NCBI GenBank assembly: GCA_029891385.1 | Contig: CM057232.1 | Coordinates: 61,627,824 to 61,691,823 of the forward strand | Source of the DNA: Erythroxylum novogranatense | Lineage: Eukaryota; Streptophyta; Magnoliopsida; Malpighiales; Erythroxylaceae | Direction of reading: 5' to 3' | Length of the DNA: 64,000 bases | Shown here: positions 44,230 through 56,149 of the stretch, piece by piece | How the letters are laid out: each line of letters starts with the position of its first letter | How positions within the stretch are numbered: the first letter of the stretch is position 1 | Position numbers and translations under genes: made by a program | The notes under the pieces: model-generated | The model's input: only the letters and a program-made list of their open reading frames with translations | Databases searched by the model: none | What the model was told of the DNA's origin: nothing

Positions 44230-45447
44230 TTATTTTGACTAGCATTATGACACATTGTTAAAGGTTCTTGTATGGGTGGACTCACTACTTATGGGATGAG
44301 CCAATCCTTTATAAAACTTTTGTTGATGGTTTGATTAGGAGATGAGTTCCGAAAGGGGAGAATCTACTTATGTAGAGCATTATGGAGCCAACAAGATGGT
44401 AGCTCAAGTATTGGAATGCAGTTTCTATTATCCTAACTTGTTTAAATATGATTGTAAATTTGTAGCACAATATGATAGACGCCAAAGGGTGGAAGCATTT
44501 CAAAAAGAGATGAGATGCACTTTCTAACATTTTCCAAGTAGAATTTTTCGATGTGTGGGATTATATTTCATAGGCTCATTCCCATCCTTTATAGGGAATA
44601 TCTGTATTTTAATAGGATTGGATTATGTATCATGATGGGTTGAAGCAATGGCAACTTCAACTAATGATGGTAAGGAGGTGTAAAAGCTAATAAGAAGGTT
44701 ATTCAATAGATTTGGAGTGCTAAAAGCCATAATTAGTGATGGAGGAGCACATTTATATAATAAGTCCTTCAAAGCTCTTTCTAAGATATATTGAGTCTAA
44801 CATCATGTGGCCATGTCATATCGTTCACAAGCAAGTAAAAAAGTGGAGGTTGTTAACCGTGAGCTTGAAAGAACACTGGAGAAGACAGCCAACAGTTCAA
44901 GGAAGGATTAGACATTGAAGCTTGATGATGCTCTATGGGTATTTTGAACTGCCTTTAAGACTCTAATTAGTATAAGACCCTTGTAACTTGTTTATGAGAA
45001 GGCTTGTCACTTGCCCATAGAGTTAGAGCATAGGGCATATTAGGCAATAACAACTTTATATTTCTATTGGAACACAACTAGTGAAAAGAGTCTCCTACAA
45101 TTAAATGATTTAGAAGATTTACGGTTGAATGTTTATAAGAATGACAAGTTATATAAGGATTTTTTTTTAAAAATGATATGATTCTCATATCAAGAAAAAG
45201 GAGTTTAAAGTGGGAGATATGGTTTTATTATTAATTCTCGATTGAAGATAATTTTTGGAAAGCTTAAGTCATGTTGGAGTGGTCCTCTTAAGGTGACCCA
45301 CGTATTTAAATATGGAGCTTTGGAGTTGAAGAATGATAAAAAAAGGAAACATTTAAAATTAATGGACAATGATGTAAACCTTATCTCAAGAGAGCCTTTT
45401 CAAATGAAGTGTCTCCTTCCTTTATCTTTATTGAGCATGTTTGCATA
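44230..45447 (+). pseudogene. Athila/Tat-type integrase remnant
   Basis: Broken across frames, the sequence reads: ...DEPILYKTFVDGLIRR (44290-44340), the zinc-binding part with SFYYPNLFKYDCKFVAQYDR (44410-44480), VEFFDVWDY where the first catalytic Asp stands (about 44535-44560), IISDGGAHLY with the second Asp (44730-44760), VEVVNRELERTLEKTAN with the catalytic Glu (44845-44895), and KACHLPIELEHRAY (about 45000-45045), a signature of Athila/Tat integrases. The zinc-site HHCC is mostly lost. The last open stretch, 45242-45448, is the C-terminal tail. It is flanked by no RT, so the element was internally deleted before or after death. Confidence 0.85.
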
Positions 45448-45758
45448 AAGAATGGTCAAGCTAATGACTTGAAAGTGGCATATGTTGTTACTTACCGTTT
45501 CACAATTCTTTGCACGTGGGTTCATTATTTTCTTGTTTATTGAGTGATTTTGATTGATGAATATCATTTTGAAATGTTTGTTAATAGGTTAGTATAGGAT
45601 TTAAGTGAATTTTGTAGTTCAAAGTTAAGATAAAAAGCATCCTAAGTTGATTTTGCAAATTTATCGTGTTTATGGTATACGTATTAAAGTTTTATAACTT
45701 TGAGTGACCAATTTTTAATTTTTCAAACTATTTTTTGTTACACACAGTCTCTAAACAC
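45448..45758 (+). other. non-coding 3' flank of the integrase remnant
   Basis: About 310 AT-rich bases of the same Athila/Tat element up to the copia insertion. I see no gene or repeat in it. The element appears to resume at 63054. Confidence 0.5.
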
Positions 45759-47876
45759 TGTTGGAGTTATGTAAATATAGTACCCTAGAAAGCAAGTGTA
45801 TTTACTTATAACTTAATTTTCTTCTAATTGTTTTGTAATGAAAATATTTATTATTAATAAAATAAAAGAGTTTGGTTTTACTTGTATGAGCATTATATAT
45901 CTAGTCATAAGGTACCAAGATTCTTTTTAAGTAATATACATATGCATAGAGATGTATGGGAAATATGTATATTATTAGAATCTAAAGAATTGATTAATAG
46001 TTAAATAATAAAATTGGTCGCTTGATTACGGTTTAGACTGTAGTGTTGCAATTTATCTCCAAGTATGTAAAAGAGTTTATTTCAAGGGAATGATGAGTTT
46101 CATATCATGATAGCAGTTGACTTTTGATAATGGCACTATTAAATGAATCTAGAATCAAGTATGTTTTAAAGAATAAAGTGTGTCATTACTTTAATCTTAA
46201 AACATACAACTTAAGCATTCATTTATTATGGACCACAATCTTGATGAGTGGCGAACTCATATATATTTCATTATAATTCTTGATATGATCGAAGTGGATT
46301 TTTACAGAGTATCAATCTAGTGTCTGCACGTTGGAATTATTAATTGAAACATGTATAAGGGAACATTCACTCAAATAAAGAGTTTGTAATGATATTATCA
46401 CTTTTAGATGTTTATTAGAGATTGGTGATTAAAATGGTGCCAGTACATTGATGGACTAGCTACCCATCAAGTCTTAACACTAAGACGAGATCTTAGGTGT
46501 TAATCACCATATAAAGTAAAACGAGAGATTTAGAGGAAAAAACCAACATAAGGGCAAAACGGTAATTTTACCCTTTATTGTACAGATGGTTATAATATGG
46601 TTCATATTAGAGTTTGTAATTAGACATCTTATTTGAAACATGTGTTCTCATAATATTTAGTAATTCACGAGTTCAACTAATTGTCTTTAGTGGGATAACA
46701 TTTACTTAATAAGCTAGAATTAATTCTAATGAGATTAAATTAATTCCGGGCTTATTAAAGCTTGAATTATATAAGTCCAATTAGATTCCCCATTTGGCTT
46801 CTATGAAGGTTATCAAGCAAAGTAAAAAATAAAATAGAGGTTTTAAAGCCTATGATTGAATGTTGGGCTTACTTTAATTAATTATTAATTTTAACCCATA
46901 TAAACATTTAGAAATGGAGTAGGCTTTGGTTTAATTTGATTAATTCGAATAATTAAATTAAAACAAAGTTATAAAAGATAAATGGAGGTAGAATTTCAGT
47001 TTTAATGGGCTAAATGTGTAACAAACCAATGCTAAATGTGCAGCTGCACATTTAGCATTGATTTGCTACATTTAAGATGGTTTTTAACATGCTTTATCAT
47101 CATTAAATGGAGTAATAACCTTATCATTAAATGGTTTAATGGTGTTCTTTTACTGATTGCATGTAACCCATTAGCATTCATTGGATTAAAGAAGAAATAG
47201 GTGCATTTGATGGACCATCTTCCTTCTTACATCACAAAATCAAAATTGATATGTATTTTTAGGTTAATAGTCTTTTCATATAGCCATCTTAAAACAAATG
47301 AGAAGAGTCTCATTTATTGGCTTCTTTATGATTGACTAAGGAAGGAGATGATTCATTAGATTCACTTCACTTCGTTCTTACATGGCCTAACCAAAATTGA
47401 AAGAAAAAATAAGAAGTGTTCTTACTTTTTTTTTACTGTCTCTCCCCTATCTTTCGTGAGATAGTCGAAGATTGCATGAGAGGTGTCTCACCTTTGGCTT
47501 CTTTCTTATAAGGCAAAATCTATTCAAGTTTTCTTCTCCTTTCCCACCAAAGTATCTTGTTAACCAAGTTGTCCAAGGAGAACAAGTGGCAGATTGGATT
47601 GGTTGAGGATACAATAAAGAGAAAAGGATACAATACTTCAAAGAAGATACATTGTCGAGGATAGGATAGCACAGGGAGAAGATAAAGTTGTAGCAAAGGA
47701 GTTGATAAATTTCTACCACCTTGTTTCTTATGTAAATTATTTTCCTTATACTGTATCATGTATGGCTTGGTATATTGATTTGATTATTTTGCTTATGCTG
47801 CAATTTTGATTTCTAAAAAAGTTTTGAAATCTACCATTTTAGCCAAATATTGTATGCTTATTTTTTCGATCCAACA
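45759..47876 (+). repeat. 5' LTR of the copia element, 2118 bp
   Basis: TGTTGGAGTTATG ... CGATCCAACA. It is followed by a PBS and matches 42026-44124 and the two halves of the 3' LTR. Confidence 0.92.
47011..47074. repeat. 64-bp hairpin in the copia LTR
   Basis: The two arms meet at the centre AATGTGCAG/CTGCACATT (47043/47044) and extend ~32 bases each with few mismatches. The 42026 copy keeps only the core, and the 3' LTR copy (62215-62260) has a shortened left arm. Confidence 0.85.
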
Positions 47877-47894
47877 ATTAGTATCAGAGCCAAT
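47877..47894 (+). other. primer binding site, tRNA-iMet type
   Basis: ATTAGTATCAGAGCCAAT adjoins the LTR end; GTATCAGAGCC is complementary to the tRNA-iMet acceptor end. Confidence 0.85.
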
Positions 47895-49291
47895 TTTCTT
47901 ATGCATGATTTTAGTTCCTATATGTTACGCATAGCTTGGCAAATTATATGCTGCATATTTTTATGTGATTGAAATATATATGGTGTATGTTTTGCTTTTT
48001 TGGTTGGCAAATTATATGCTGCATATTTTTATCGTCATGTTTCATCCTTGGCATCATTTTTCTATTTTCTTTGAGTTTGTAATGTACAAATTTATGTAAT
48101 GATGAAGATAAAGAAACCATGGATGAAGAAATGAAGAGGTAAAGGTTTTGGGTTTTGCTTATAGTGTATTGGCTAAATTTTAGTTTTTAGGGAACAAAAG
48201 TGCTGGAATTTTGTTTTAACAAATTTTCAGCTGTATGAAAACTTTTTACCAAAGTTTTGGTTTTTACAAATGCTAGAATTTTTTATTTCATATACATAGA
48301 TTTCGGATTTTATGAAAAACAGGTGTAGATTTTTGTTTTCTTTTGGATAAATTTTGGTTTTGTGAAAATCAAAATTTTGTTAGAAAAAATAGTCATTTCA
48401 CACTTTTTACCAAATGGGTGGGGTCATGTGAGCGAAAAGTTCAAAATAGAAGATCCAAGTCCAAGGTCTAAGAAGAAATTGTTGGGCCTAAAAGCCTTGT
48501 AATTGTATTTATGTTTCTAGGATGGACAATCAAAAGCGGCTTATTAGTTTATGTGATAAATGGATAAATGTATGCAAATAATATGCGATATTATGTGATT
48601 GTATATCATTTAGAAAATTGCCAACCCTAGTCTTTTCCATGCATTCATTATGTATGAGATATATAATGAAACAATATAGCATGGATAATAAATTGCATTT
48701 AGACAAGATGGTATTTATTAAAACTTAAAGCTCAAAAAGATTGAGTGGGAGAGAATGCTCATATGAGAGTCCACAGTCTTCATATAATGGCCTATTTGCA
48801 TGTGGTGAAGTGTTACTCCCCACCGGAGGGCATGAATCCTAAATCTTGCATGGTTTAGGTCTACTTAAGGATAAGTCCATTTATTGGTATTAAATGTGGC
48901 CTCTCACTAAGGCATGGTTTGTAAGTACCTTTAGTGGATGAATCAAATAGTTACACACTCAACATATTTTATTAATAACCTGCACACTATTGCTCTATTG
49001 GTAAAATTATGAACCAAATTATAAGGCTTCTTTAAAAGTTAGGCATGAAGATGCTTGGTAGTTTTGTTAGTGGGAGGGTCCCAGTTTTTCTTTTAATGGA
49101 TAAGATGGCCCACCGTCACTTAGTCCATTATAGACAAGAAAAATAACTGTCGTATAAAGATTTATTTTTTTAAGTTTTGTTAAATCTAACATCATGTATA
49201 CATGGATCATGATTTTGTACAAAGTTCCAATATTGTTGACTAGTATGCTCATGTTTTAATAATTTATATTTTCCAACATAATCACCACAAA
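47895..49291 (+). other. long non-coding leader of the copia element
   Basis: About 1.4 kb without a reading frame between PBS and gag. A ~30-bp block 'ttggcaaattatatgctgca' occurs at about 47935 and again at 48003. The rest shows only T- and A-rich runs. Confidence 0.65.
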
Positions 49292-50115
49292 ATGAATCCA
49301 CTCACTTTGCTCTTGACAAATAACAAATTAGAAAATGGAGAGAATTTTAATGAATGGAGACGTAACCTTAACATTGTTCTTCAATATAAATGAATTTCAT
49401 GAGTATTAATTGATAATGAACTTGCACCTTCGGGTGGAGATTCAACTCCTAAGTAAGTCCAACAATATGTGTGATGGTAGAATGTTGATAAGACTACTAA
49501 GTGATATCTTCTAACTTCTGTCAGCGGCATGTTGCAAAAACAAATTACTTGTGTGAAAAATACTAGATACAATGATCAATCTCCTACATGAGATGTTTGG
49601 TGTGAGGACCAGGTCTGAAAGAGTGAAATCTATCTAACCTTTTATAATCTAAAAAAAAAACCTGGTGAACCTGTGCAGGATTACATGCTGAAGGTAATCT
49701 CTACGGTTACTAAGGCTGAGATACTTGGGGCAGATATAGATGCGGACACGCAGATGATTATGATCATCAATAGCTTAAACTCAACTTTACAGTAGTATAA
49801 ATTGGACTATGATCTCATCAACAAGGATTACACTTTGAGTGAGATGATGAATACCCTCTAGAGTACAAATGAGATATTAAATATCAAGGCTTATGGGCCA
49901 GAAGCTACTGTAGCATCTTCTTCTAAACCCAAAGGTAAGGGCAAACAAAAGAAGAAGGGTCCAATGAAAAGGAAGGCCCAAACAGGGGTCAAGGCTCAAC
50001 TCATGAAAAAGAAGGCCAAAGAGAACATTAAGGGAAAGTGTTTCCACTGTGATGAGATGGGCCACTAGAAAAGAAATTGTCCAGTCTACCTTGAGTCCCT
50101 CAAAAACTAAAAAAG
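49292..50115 (+). pseudogene. copia gag remnant
   Basis: Start ATG at 49292 with NPLTLLLTNNKLENGENF and NEWRRNLNIVL, the usual copia Gag opening. The frame breaks at about 49390. It resumes with GEPVQDYMLKVISTVTKAE (49665-49720), then INKDYTLSEMMNTL, a lysine-rich segment, and the zinc knuckle CFHCDEMGH-KRNC at about 50040-50082 (CX2CX4HX4C). Directly after the His a TAG replaces the usual Trp codon TGG, so the nucleocapsid is cut in the middle of the zinc finger. Confidence 0.88.
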
Positions 50116-51376
50116 GTATGGGTTTCCTAAGTTTGTTAGGAACTAGAAATGTGGAAGATTTATTTGATTCTAAGATATTAGATTAATGGCCACTAACCAT
50201 GTTTTCAATTCTTTGCAGGGGTTCCAATAAAGGAAAAGATTACCTAAAGGCCAATTTCAAGTCAAAATAGTAGATGATTCCTATGTTTTAACAGAATCAA
50301 TGGCAGCAGTTATCTTGGACTTTTTTAGTGGTCATAGGTTATATTTGGAGGATATTTATTACATGCTAATGATTGTAAGGAACATGATTTCTGTTTTTTA
50401 TATAATAAAATCTAGTTATTCCTTATATTTTGAAAATTGTTTCAACATATGGGAATAAGGATTTTGTTTATAATGTGATAATTGAACAAGGATTGTTCTT
50501 TATAGAACTTATGATAGGCTCACTAAACACCACATAATTGATAAAACCATGATAATCCTATATCTCTAGCATTAATTCAAAATATTTGTGGCACTTCAGA
50601 ATGGGTCATATCAATAAGAAAAGACTTGATAGGTTAGTAAAGGATGGGATCCTTATGGGCTTGGATAATGATCCATTACCCACTAGTGAATCTTGTATTG
50701 AAGGAAAAATGACCAAGGCCTCATTTCCTTCTAAAGTAAACATATTTGAATCCACATTGGACCTAGTACATACTGATGTGTGGTTTCATGAATGTACAAG
50801 CTAGAGGAGGTTATATTTTATAACCTTTACAGATGATTACTCTAGACATGGCTATTTGTATTTGATGCGTAAAAAGAGTGAATCCTTTGAAAAGTTCAAA
50901 GAATTTAAAGCTGAAGCTGAGGACTAGCTAGGCAAGCCATTAAAATAACTTCGATCAGATCGAGGTGGTGATTACTTATCTAAAAAAATCCAGCAACATT
51001 TAATTGACAATGGAATTGTTTCCAATTCTCAGCTCCTCAAACACCTCAATAGAATGGTGTAGCTAAGAGGAGAAATACGAATCTATTGGAAATGGCAAGA
51101 TCAATGATGTCCTATGCTAACCTTACAGAATCGTTCTGGGGATATGCTATACATACGACAACCTATCTTCTTAACTTTGCTCCATCCAAATCGGTGCCTA
51201 AAAAACCTAAGGAGTTGTGGAGTGGTCGAGTGCCTTCATTGAGGCACTTAAGGACTTGGGGATGCTCAACCCATGTTCTAACTCCTAAATCCACAAAGAT
51301 GGAACTAAGGTTAGAAATATGTTTATTTGTAGGATATCTTATAGGTACTCGAAGGTACTATTTTTACAGTCCTTAG
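50116..51376 (+). pseudogene. copia protease and integrase remnant
   Basis: A weak protease C-terminal region (YLEDIYYMLMIVRNMISVF, 50340-50400) precedes the pre-integrase zinc domain WHFRMGHINKKRLDRLVKDG (50586-50650) with the CESC-like SESCIEGKMTKA. The core shows LVHTDVW (first Asp, about 50765), ITFTDDYSRHGYLYLMRKKS, LRSDRGGDY (second Asp, about 50955) and, in shifted frame, the region before MARSMMSYANLTESFWGYA (51086-51150), where the catalytic Glu motif is damaged. It ends with WGCSTHVLTPKS and LFVGYLIGTRRYYFY. Several stops (TAG for Trp/Gln) and at least two frameshifts. Confidence 0.87.
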
Positions 51377-51599
51377 GATAGGCAGTTATTTGTGTCGACA
51401 AATCCATCCTTCCTAGAGGAAGAGTTTATGAGAAATCACAAAGGAAGAAGTCAAGTAGTATTCAAAGAGTTAGTTATTTAATCTAAACCAAGAGTTCATT
51501 TAGATATAGCAGAACAAGATTTCGAAATAGATTCAAGAGTTAAATCATAAGAACAACCTAAACATCAAGTAATGCTTAGACGTAGTGGGAGGTTTGTGA

Positions 51600-52400
51600 G
51601 ACAACGTGGTATCTAGATCTAGGAGAAGGTATTATAGCCATTTCAGACCAAGAAGAAATAGATCCCATTACTTATACACAGGCGATTAATGATGTTGATG
51701 CAGGAAAATGGCTCAAGGCGATGGAATTGAAAATAGATTCCATATACGCTAATGAAGTATGGATCCTTATAGATCTACCACTATATGTAAAAGCTATAGG
51801 GTGTAAATGGGTCTACAAAAGAAAAAGAGGATTAGATGGAAAGGTAGAGACCCTTAAAGCTACATTGGTAGCTAAAGGCTATACTCAAAAGGAGGGTATA
51901 GACTATGAGAAGACATTTTCTCCAATTGCCATGCTTAAGTCCACCAAAATTTTTTTAGCCATAGCAGCCTATTTCGATTATGAAATATGGAAAACGGATA
52001 TCATGATCGCTTTTTTAATGGGGATCTTGAGGAGACCATTTATATGGCCCAACCAAAAAGATTCATTAAGCAAGGAAATGAGCATAAGGTATATAAATTG
52101 TAGAGGTCCATTTATGGGCTTAAGCAAGCATCTATGTCTTGGAACATTAGGTTTGATAAGTCTATGAAAACTTATAGGTTTATACAAAACCTAGATGAGC
52201 TACGTGTCTATAAAAGGATACAAGAAAGCAAGTTTATTTTTCTAATCTTATATATTGATGACATTATGCTCATTGAGGAATCAAACTTTCAAAGGAGCAA
52301 GCACCTAAGACCTAAGAGGAAGTCGAACGTATGCATAACATTCCATATGCTTTGGCAGTTGGAAGTTTAATGTATGTTATGCTTTGCACTAGACCGAATA
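51600..52400 (+). pseudogene. copia reverse transcriptase remnant
   Basis: ITYTQAINDVDAGKWLKAME (51660-51725) leads into the RT: GCKWVYKRKRGLDGKVETLK, LVAKGYTQKEGIDYEKTFSP and the first catalytic Asp region WKTDIMIAFLMG (about 51990-52025). The frame shifts near 52030 and 52085. The active site reads LILYIDDIMLI at about 52235-52270, with both Asp present. Part of the RT between the active site and 52320 is deleted (the sequence runs from SNFQRSKHLRPKR to a PYALAVGSLMYVM-like piece). Confidence 0.87.
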
Positions 52401-52809
52401 TCTGTTACACAGTGGAAATGGTAAGTAGATTTTAGTCTAACCCAGGAATGGAGCATTGGACTATGGTGAAGTGCATAATGAAGTATCTTGATAGGACGAA
52501 GAACTTAATATTTGTTTACTTTAGAAGTAACCTTATTTCGACGGGATGTACAGATTTGGATTTCCAATTAGATGTTGATTCAAGGAAATCAACTTCTGGT
52601 TTTATATTTGTTTTAGGAGGTGAAACCATAGTCTGGAGAAGTGTTAAGCAATCTTGTATTGCTACTTCAACTATGGAGGCTGAGTTTGTTGCTACTTGCG
52701 AAGTAGCAAAAGAAGCAGTCTGGCTTCACAAGTTCCTAAATGATTTGGAGGTGGTTCTTGAGGCAGAAAAAGCCATTACACTTTAGTGTGATAATAGTGG
52801 GACAGTAGT
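52401..52809 (+). pseudogene. copia RNase H, N-terminal part
   Basis: VKCIMKYLDRTKNLIF, TDLDFQLDVDSRKSTSGFIF, IVWRSVKQSCIATSTMEAEF and TCEVAKEAVWLHKFLNDL are clear copia RNase H motifs; the Glu of MEAEF is a catalytic residue. A TAG at 52784-52786 stands just before CDNSGTVV. The solo gypsy LTR begins at 52810. Confidence 0.92.
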
Positions 52810-55724
52810 TATTGGCCCCTGATTTTTTTTTTATTTGATCAAGCATGATTAGATTTATTTTGGGGTCTAGCTAGATTAATGTATGTTGGAGTTAATTAGC
52901 ATTTTAATGTTAATGAGATTATGTTACATAGGTGAATTGAATTAAAGTTAAAGTGATAAGTTGCATACGGGGTATTTTAGGGAGATCACTTAAGTAGGAA
53001 GGTTTTAAGGTTTGAAGGAGGGGCAAACTGGGAAGAGTAATTTATTGGCTTGCATTTTATAAGCCAAAAACTTTAGTGAGGAAGAAAAGAAGAGAGAAAG
53101 CACAAAAATAAGAGAGAAAGGAGAGAGTTCGGTGGAGAAGAAAGGGGAGAAAAAAGAAAAGTTAGGTTTCAACTTTTCTTGGCCTTCAAGAAGGAATTTG
53201 TGGTTGTTCAAGAAGAGAAAAAGGAAGAGGAAGGATAGACCTTCCATTAGAGTCAAGAAATTCATTGTTTGGTGAAGATTCAAGGTAAGTTTATGTTTTA
53301 ATATTTGGATTTTTTGAAAGGTTTTGGTTCAAAGAACTTAGGAAATGCATGGTTATAAGTTTTCTAAGGTCAATTTCATGCATATGATTCTTTAGGGTGT
53401 CCAATTTGAATTCTATTTGATTTGGAATTTTGTCGTCAATGTTGAAGAAAATCAAGAGAGGCAAGAGGAGCAAGAGGAGAGACATCTTTGAGCAAGTTTC
53501 AAGTAAGGAAACCAAGGTGGGTGACATTTTTATAGTTGAGTTAATAAGCTTTTAAAGTTTCTCCAAATAAATGGAAGTTAATGATTTTCCAACTACCTTG
53601 ACAACGTGCATTTATTGTCCTTTAAAAATTCCTTGACAATGTGTCATGTGATTTTGTATGTGAATTTTTGTGAATGACTTATGAGCTGATATGAAAATGT
53701 TTTCAAATGGCTTTATAATAGTTGTATTTGTCACTTTTGAATGATTTGCGAAATGGCTTTATGCTTGGTACAGGAATATTGATGGGAATGTATATGAAAT
53801 ATGCCATGTGCATGACAAACAAGTTTTAGAAATGTGCCATATGGGTAATTAGTTTTCAAGTCATGAATTACATGTTATGTGGGTTTGTGGTGGTCCCCTA
53901 AGTTAAGTCAAGTGCACTTGATTAAAAGGCCTCTCCTGCCTGCCCGTTAGTGGCATGGAGCTCCCTCGTGGACTCCCATAAGTTCACGGCTACACAAGAC
54001 CATTTTTTGGGATTACTATAGTACATTCTGTTCACGATTACATAGTACCCGTATAGGAAATGTGTAGTACATTCTGCATGGATCCACCCAAGCCATTATA
54101 ATGTGCTTATGTGTTTATATGTGTTGACAAGTTTGATGAATGTTTGACTTGTGTGAATTGTTAATTGGTTTGACAAGTTAAGAAATATATGTTTTATGGA
54201 TTTTGTGAAAAAACTACTATGATCATGAAGGTTTTCAATGATTTTTGCTTATTACCGATTATAAAACTGTTACCCACGGTCGTTAAGCTCACCCCCACTC
54301 CTTCCCATCTGTAGGCGATGAGCAAGATATTGAGTGATCGAGTAGAGTGTCAAGGCACCACTCCAATTTGCACATTTTGCTCTTTTGAAGTTAGATTTTG
54401 TAAAACAATGCTTTAGTTACATTTTGAGAAATTGTTGTTTTGTAAAGTTTGTATTTTTGAATTATGTTGTATGGTGGCTTGAAATTCCCACTAAAGTGTT
54501 GTGACACTCATATTTTAATGCAAATGAAATACATATGCATTATGTTTGTTTATGGCTTTCCAAAGTCTTTATAATGCATTTTAAGCTTTTCATGTGGGTA
54601 GGATTTGTGTTCTGACTTCAGGTGAAATTTTGGAATAATTTAGTTTGAATTTGACCAAGTTGACTTTATGGAAGTTGAAGATTATTTTTCCAGCTTTCCA
54701 ACGATATAAAGTCTGTAATTTTTGGATATCGGAGTGGAAAGTTATAATCATACAAGTTGTGATGCCGTATAGTACGTGTGTATAGGACAGTTATGGAGAA
54801 TGATGTTTAATTGTCGTTTTGATGAATCAAATGGGTTGAGAATTGAGAGTTTTATTAGATAAATTTGGTGTTTGAATTGATATAAAGTGAGTTTGCACTA
54901 GAAGAGTTAGATTTAGGAAGTTTATAAGTGAATATGATGTTAGAATGGATGTAGGAAGCATTGGAGGGGCTTTGGAGGAGTTTGGGAAACCCCCATGTCT
55001 GTCGCCCATATCTGTTAAACGGACCTTCTTGGGCCAAATTTGGTTCCCAACCCCAACAATGTCCGTTAAACAGACATGGATGTCTGTTAAATGGACATTC
55101 ACGGGATAGCTTCAGTTATTTACGATTTTGACCTCTTAAATGGAAATATCTCACTTTGTAGTCTTCATGAAAGTTTTATATCTAGAGGTATTCTTTCCAA
55201 TAGTTGAAGAATGAACTAAACCGGACATATGTAGAAAGAGTTATGGTAATTGCGCCAAGACAGGTACATAATTATTAAGGACATACATATGTTGGATTGT
55301 TTTGGCCATAACTTCCTCATACGACCTCCAAATGTAGCGATTCTTAAGGAAATAGCTTTCTAACTCATGTATCTATCTCTTAAAAAAATTGGGATCTTTT
55401 AAAGTTAATTTGAGAAAGTTTAATTAAGAAAAATTGAGGGGTCAGTTGGGAGATCATGATTGAGGTATGAACATACCTTGGCTTTTCAAGCATAACTTCT
55501 TCTATGGAGTTCCAATTGAGATAGTTCTTACTTCAAATTAAACTAGAGAACTAGAGATTCAATTGTTGTGAAGAAGTCAATTTGTGATTTTGGTGATTGT
55601 TTGGTGTGGGCACACCACTCTTGTGAGATGACGACCAAAGAGGGTTATTTGGAATTAACCCTACAGGTTTATAAGCTCAAGGTTTATGACTTCGAATGTT
55701 GGGCTCCAAAAACAGGGTCCAACA
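52810..55724 (+). mobile_element. solo gypsy-type LTR, 2915 bp, in RNase H
   Basis: It starts TATTGGCCCCTG (decayed TGTTGGCCCC) and ends ACAGGGTCCAACA. The flanks gtagt (52805-52809) and gtggc (55725-55729) fit a target duplication with two later changes. It aligns with the minus-strand LTR at 34817-37738. It contains a purine-rich leader-like zone (53070-53240), the 'gctcacccccac' block (54288) and the palindromic array at 54995-55101. Confidence 0.85.
54995..55101. repeat. decayed palindromic array (tgtccgttaaacggaca type)
   Basis: Four degraded copies of the palindrome found at 35413-35602, at the corresponding place of the related LTR. The substitutions are mostly transitions at the CG step in the word. 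Confidence 0.85.
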
Positions 55725-55923
55725 GTGGCTAATTCTAAAGAACCATAAAGCTACTAAACAGATTAAGAGAAAGTATCATCTCATAAGGGAGATAATACAA
55801 CATAGTGAAGTGAAGGTGGTAAAGATTCCTACAGAGCAAAACCTTGCTGACCCATTTACAAAGACGCTATCTCAAATGATTTTTGAGGGTCAAGTAGTAG
55901 GGATGGAAATGAGGGATATGTGA
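55725..55923 (+). pseudogene. copia RNase H, C-terminal part
   Basis: ANSKEP, then after a small frameshift HKATKQIKRKYHLIREI and TEQNLADPFTKTLSQ, the standard end of copia polyproteins (HLIREIV...DNLADPFTKPL). It ends at the TGA 55921-55923. It continues the gene interrupted at 52809. A polypurine tract aagtgggagat (55939-55949) follows before the 3' LTR. Confidence 0.92.
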
Positions 55924-56149
55924 AACATGCTTTAGGCCAAGTGGGAGATTGTTGGAGTTATGTAAATATAGTACCTTGGAAAGCAAGTGTATTTACTTAT
56001 AACTTAATTTCTTCCAGTTACTTTTGTCATCATCATCATCACCCAGTCTGAAGTCCCGTAATGAAGCAGAGTCTGGGGAGGTCTGATAGTACATAGCCTT
56101 ACCCATAAATAGTAGAGAGGTTGCTTTCGATAGACCCACATACAAATAA

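Noticed and set aside
42026..47876. One long copia element bounded by the LTRs at 42026 and 45759
   Set aside because: The 1.6 kb between them is an Athila/Tat-type LTR end and integrase in plus orientation, with no copia PBS after 44124, so the first copy is an independent solo LTR.
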